Of a DNA stretch of 64,000 nt, positions 62,750 to 64,000 are shown in pieces (position 1 is the first letter of the stretch; the number at the start of each line of letters is the position of its first letter). Below the pieces are notes generated by a model. The model did not search any database. It worked only from the letters and a program-made list of their open reading frames with translations, and was not told the DNA's origin. A program made the position numbers and the translations under genes. Location: the NCBI RefSeq assembly GCF_004342585.1, contig NZ_SLZQ01000002.1:62001-126000 (forward strand). The letters are read 5' to 3'. The DNA comes from Paucimonas lemoignei. GTDB taxonomy: Bacteria; Pseudomonadota; Gammaproteobacteria; Burkholderiales; Burkholderiaceae_D.

Positions 62750-63371
62750 TCTTATTACTGAGATTGCACAGCCGACACAGTTAGACTCTCAGTGGCTGCA
62801 AGATTACTCACCGCATCGAACAGCGGGAGTAGAACGAATTGAAGACGTAATAGATACTATCTTTCCTATTTCATTACATCAGCGTTTCCCGGTACGGGCC
62901 GAACTTTATTCAAAATACTTGACCCGGCATCGCAGAGCCATGAAGTGGTCTCGGAATAGAGGGCGATGGGGCACATATTTTGAGCGTTTAATCGCCTTTG
63001 GACGGCCCGAGCCTGTGAATCAACTGGAGCGTGTGATTGAGAAGCTGACGACCTGGGAGCAACGAAATACAACAGGGCTTGTCTTTCATCTTTCCTCTCC
63101 TGCAACCGATGCTCCACGCACTCGCGGTGGACCCTGCTGGCACTTCGGTGAACTCTTATGGCACTCAAATAACGTACTTGACCTTGTTGTTGTTTATCGC
63201 AACCATGACTATTTCAACAAGGCTCTCGGTAATTTTATTGCACTTGGGCAGCTCCTCGGCTTTATAGCTGGCGAATCAGGAAAGACAGCTGGAAAATTGA
63301 TTTGCCATTCTGTGCACGCGTACTCAGACAAATCGCTGGCAAACTTATCTACTTTGGCGCGAATCACTTAG
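62664..63371 (+). CDS. Thymidylate-synthase-like protein
   Basis: 235 aa. The C-terminal half follows the ThyA pattern: GGPCWHF with the nucleophilic Cys (C158), VVVYRNHDYFNKALGNFIAL equivalent to the Y-x-R-S-x-D ... N region, and CHSVHAYSD equivalent to the GDAHLY motif. RWGTYFERL (about 101-109) recalls YGxRL. The N-terminal folate-dUMP region is short and divergent, so a reaction other than dTMP synthesis (a hydroxymethylase or a non-catalytic nucleotide-binding role) is possible. Start fixed by AGGAGTGAGGA ahead of ATG. Confidence 0.72.
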   Translation: MLDVQEVTCLEAWQTGARKIVQGRGEAFNLITEIAQPTQLDSQWLQDYSPHRTAGVERIEDVIDTIFPISLHQRFPVRAELYSKYLTRHRRAMKWSRNRGRWGTYFERLIAFGRPEPVNQLERVIEKLTTWEQRNTTGLVFHLSSPATDAPRTRGGPCWHFGELLWHSNNVLDLVVVYRNHDYFNKALGNFIALGQLLGFIAGESGKTAGKLICHSVHAYSDKSLANLSTLARIT

Positions 63372-63378
63372 GGATTGA

Positions 63379-64000
63379 ATGGAATTGGCAAAAGGAACAA
63401 TTGAAAAGAAATTTTCGCAACTTATTTCAGATGTAAAAGCTTGCAATAAGTGCGCAAGAATGTGCAACAGTGAGCGAGTGTTGGGGCCGGCAAGCGGTTC
63501 GCTTACTGCCAAAGTAGTGTTTATTGGTGAAGCACCAGGCAGACTAGGTGCAGACGAGTCGCAAATACCGTTCCACGGTGATAAGTCTGGTCACAACTTT
63601 GAGTCGCTACTCGAACAAGTCGGCCTAAACCGTTATGAGCTGTTCGTAACAAATGCAGTGTTGTGCAATCCCAAAGACGCAAAGGGAAACAATGCGACAC
63701 CGACTCCAACAGAGATAAAAAACTGCGCCGAGTTTTTGCAAAGGCAGATTGAGTTGATAGACCCGAAGATCGTTGTAACGCTCGGAGGAACTGCATTGAA
63801 GGCATGCGGGCTTGTTGAGGAACATGAATTAGACCTAAGAACTCACGTACGAACTGCACATCCTTGGCTAAATAGAATGCTGATCCCTGCTTATCACCCT
63901 GGGCAGCGGGCGATGATCCATCGAAGTTTCGCAAATCAGTTGTCTGATTACCAGTTTATTGCAGAGCTTACTAGGCGTACCGCAAAGAAAACGACGAAGA
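63379..64000 (+). CDS. Family 4-like uracil-DNA glycosylase (end beyond window)
   Basis: 207 residues visible, running off the window. Fe-S Cys pattern CNKC (C22, C25) with C96 and C116; catalytic motif 1 VVFIGEAPG; second motif AYHPGQRAM, corresponding to the HPS/HPxP loop; NAVLCNPKD between. These fit [4Fe-4S] uracil-DNA glycosylases of families 4/5. The His-Pro motif differs from the usual HPSP. It begins 7 bp after the ThyA-like stop. The Lys/Arg/Thr tail suggests the C-terminus is near. Confidence 0.85.
   Translation, partial: MELAKGTIEKKFSQLISDVKACNKCARMCNSERVLGPASGSLTAKVVFIGEAPGRLGADESQIPFHGDKSGHNFESLLEQVGLNRYELFVTNAVLCNPKDAKGNNATPTPTEIKNCAEFLQRQIELIDPKIVVTLGGTALKACGLVEEHELDLRTHVRTAHPWLNRMLIPAYHPGQRAMIHRSFANQLSDYQFIAELTRRTAKKTTK

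Noticed and set aside
56726-64000. CRISPR array or IS element in the island
   Set aside because: No regularly spaced repeats and no transposase reading frame with terminal inverted repeats were seen.

Overview
The window is a Betaproteobacterial chromosome segment, most likely Burkholderiales, family Oxalobacteraceae (a relative of Herminiimonas, Janthinobacterium or Collimonas). This is inferred from gene order and protein style: the miaB-phoH-ybeY-corC-lnt and rpsU-yqeY-dnaG-rpoD operons, a Lys/Ala-rich N-terminal extension on RpoD, and high-GC codon use. No database search was possible.

Layout. 1-5.2 kb is a minus-strand housekeeping operon: orf129-miaB-phoH-ybeY-corC-lnt, with lnt cut by the window edge. 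5.6-7.6 kb is a hybrid histidine kinase. 7.7-18.7 kb carries tRNA-Met, miaA, mutL, amiC, tsaE and queG, a well-known cluster here interrupted by a dedA gene and two paralogous chemoreceptor genes. 19.1-28.2 kb is a catabolic module: a branched-chain-type ABC importer (binding protein, two permeases, two ATPases), an SCP-x-like thiolase, an acyl-CoA synthetase, a GntR regulator and a hydroxyisobutyrate-dehydrogenase-like enzyme. It looks like uptake and CoA activation of an unidentified carboxylic acid. 28.2-37.2 kb is mixed housekeeping: AEC transporter, TerC-like protein, UspA, ogt, xerD, an EEP-fold nuclease, ybaK, plsY, a Na+/H+ antiporter and tsaD.

37.4-49.8 kb is an assimilatory nitrate module: nrtA-nrtB-nrtD importer, a NasR-type NIT-ANTAR antiterminator, nirB-nirD, nasA, ybiB and cobA (siroheme supply). 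Its regulation can be read from the DNA. Sigma-54 type promoters with GG-N10-GC spacing precede nrtA, nirB and possibly nasR, and NtrC-like palindromes lie upstream. The nrtA leader holds two hairpins with the identical hexaloop AACGGC followed by an intrinsic terminator that shares sequence with the second hairpin. That is a textbook ANTAR antitermination switch. 49.9-56.6 kb returns to core genes (a BaiN/HI0933-like flavoprotein, rpsU, yqeY, dnaG, rpoD).

At 56.6 kb a tRNA-Ile2 (CAT anticodon) gene is followed directly by a tyrosine integrase, and base composition and codon use change. From there to the window end is an integrated genomic island. It carries a hypothetical protein, a small winged-helix-like/79-aa gene pair, a serine recombinase, an HNH endonuclease with a DUF3427-like N-terminus (probable modification-dependent restriction enzyme), and a tight three-gene cassette: a MazG-type NTP pyrophosphohydrolase with an extra C-terminal domain, a thymidylate-synthase-like protein, and a family-4-like uracil-DNA glycosylase that runs off the end. 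This nucleotide-pool/base-excision cassette is the best candidate for an undescribed, possibly defensive, system.
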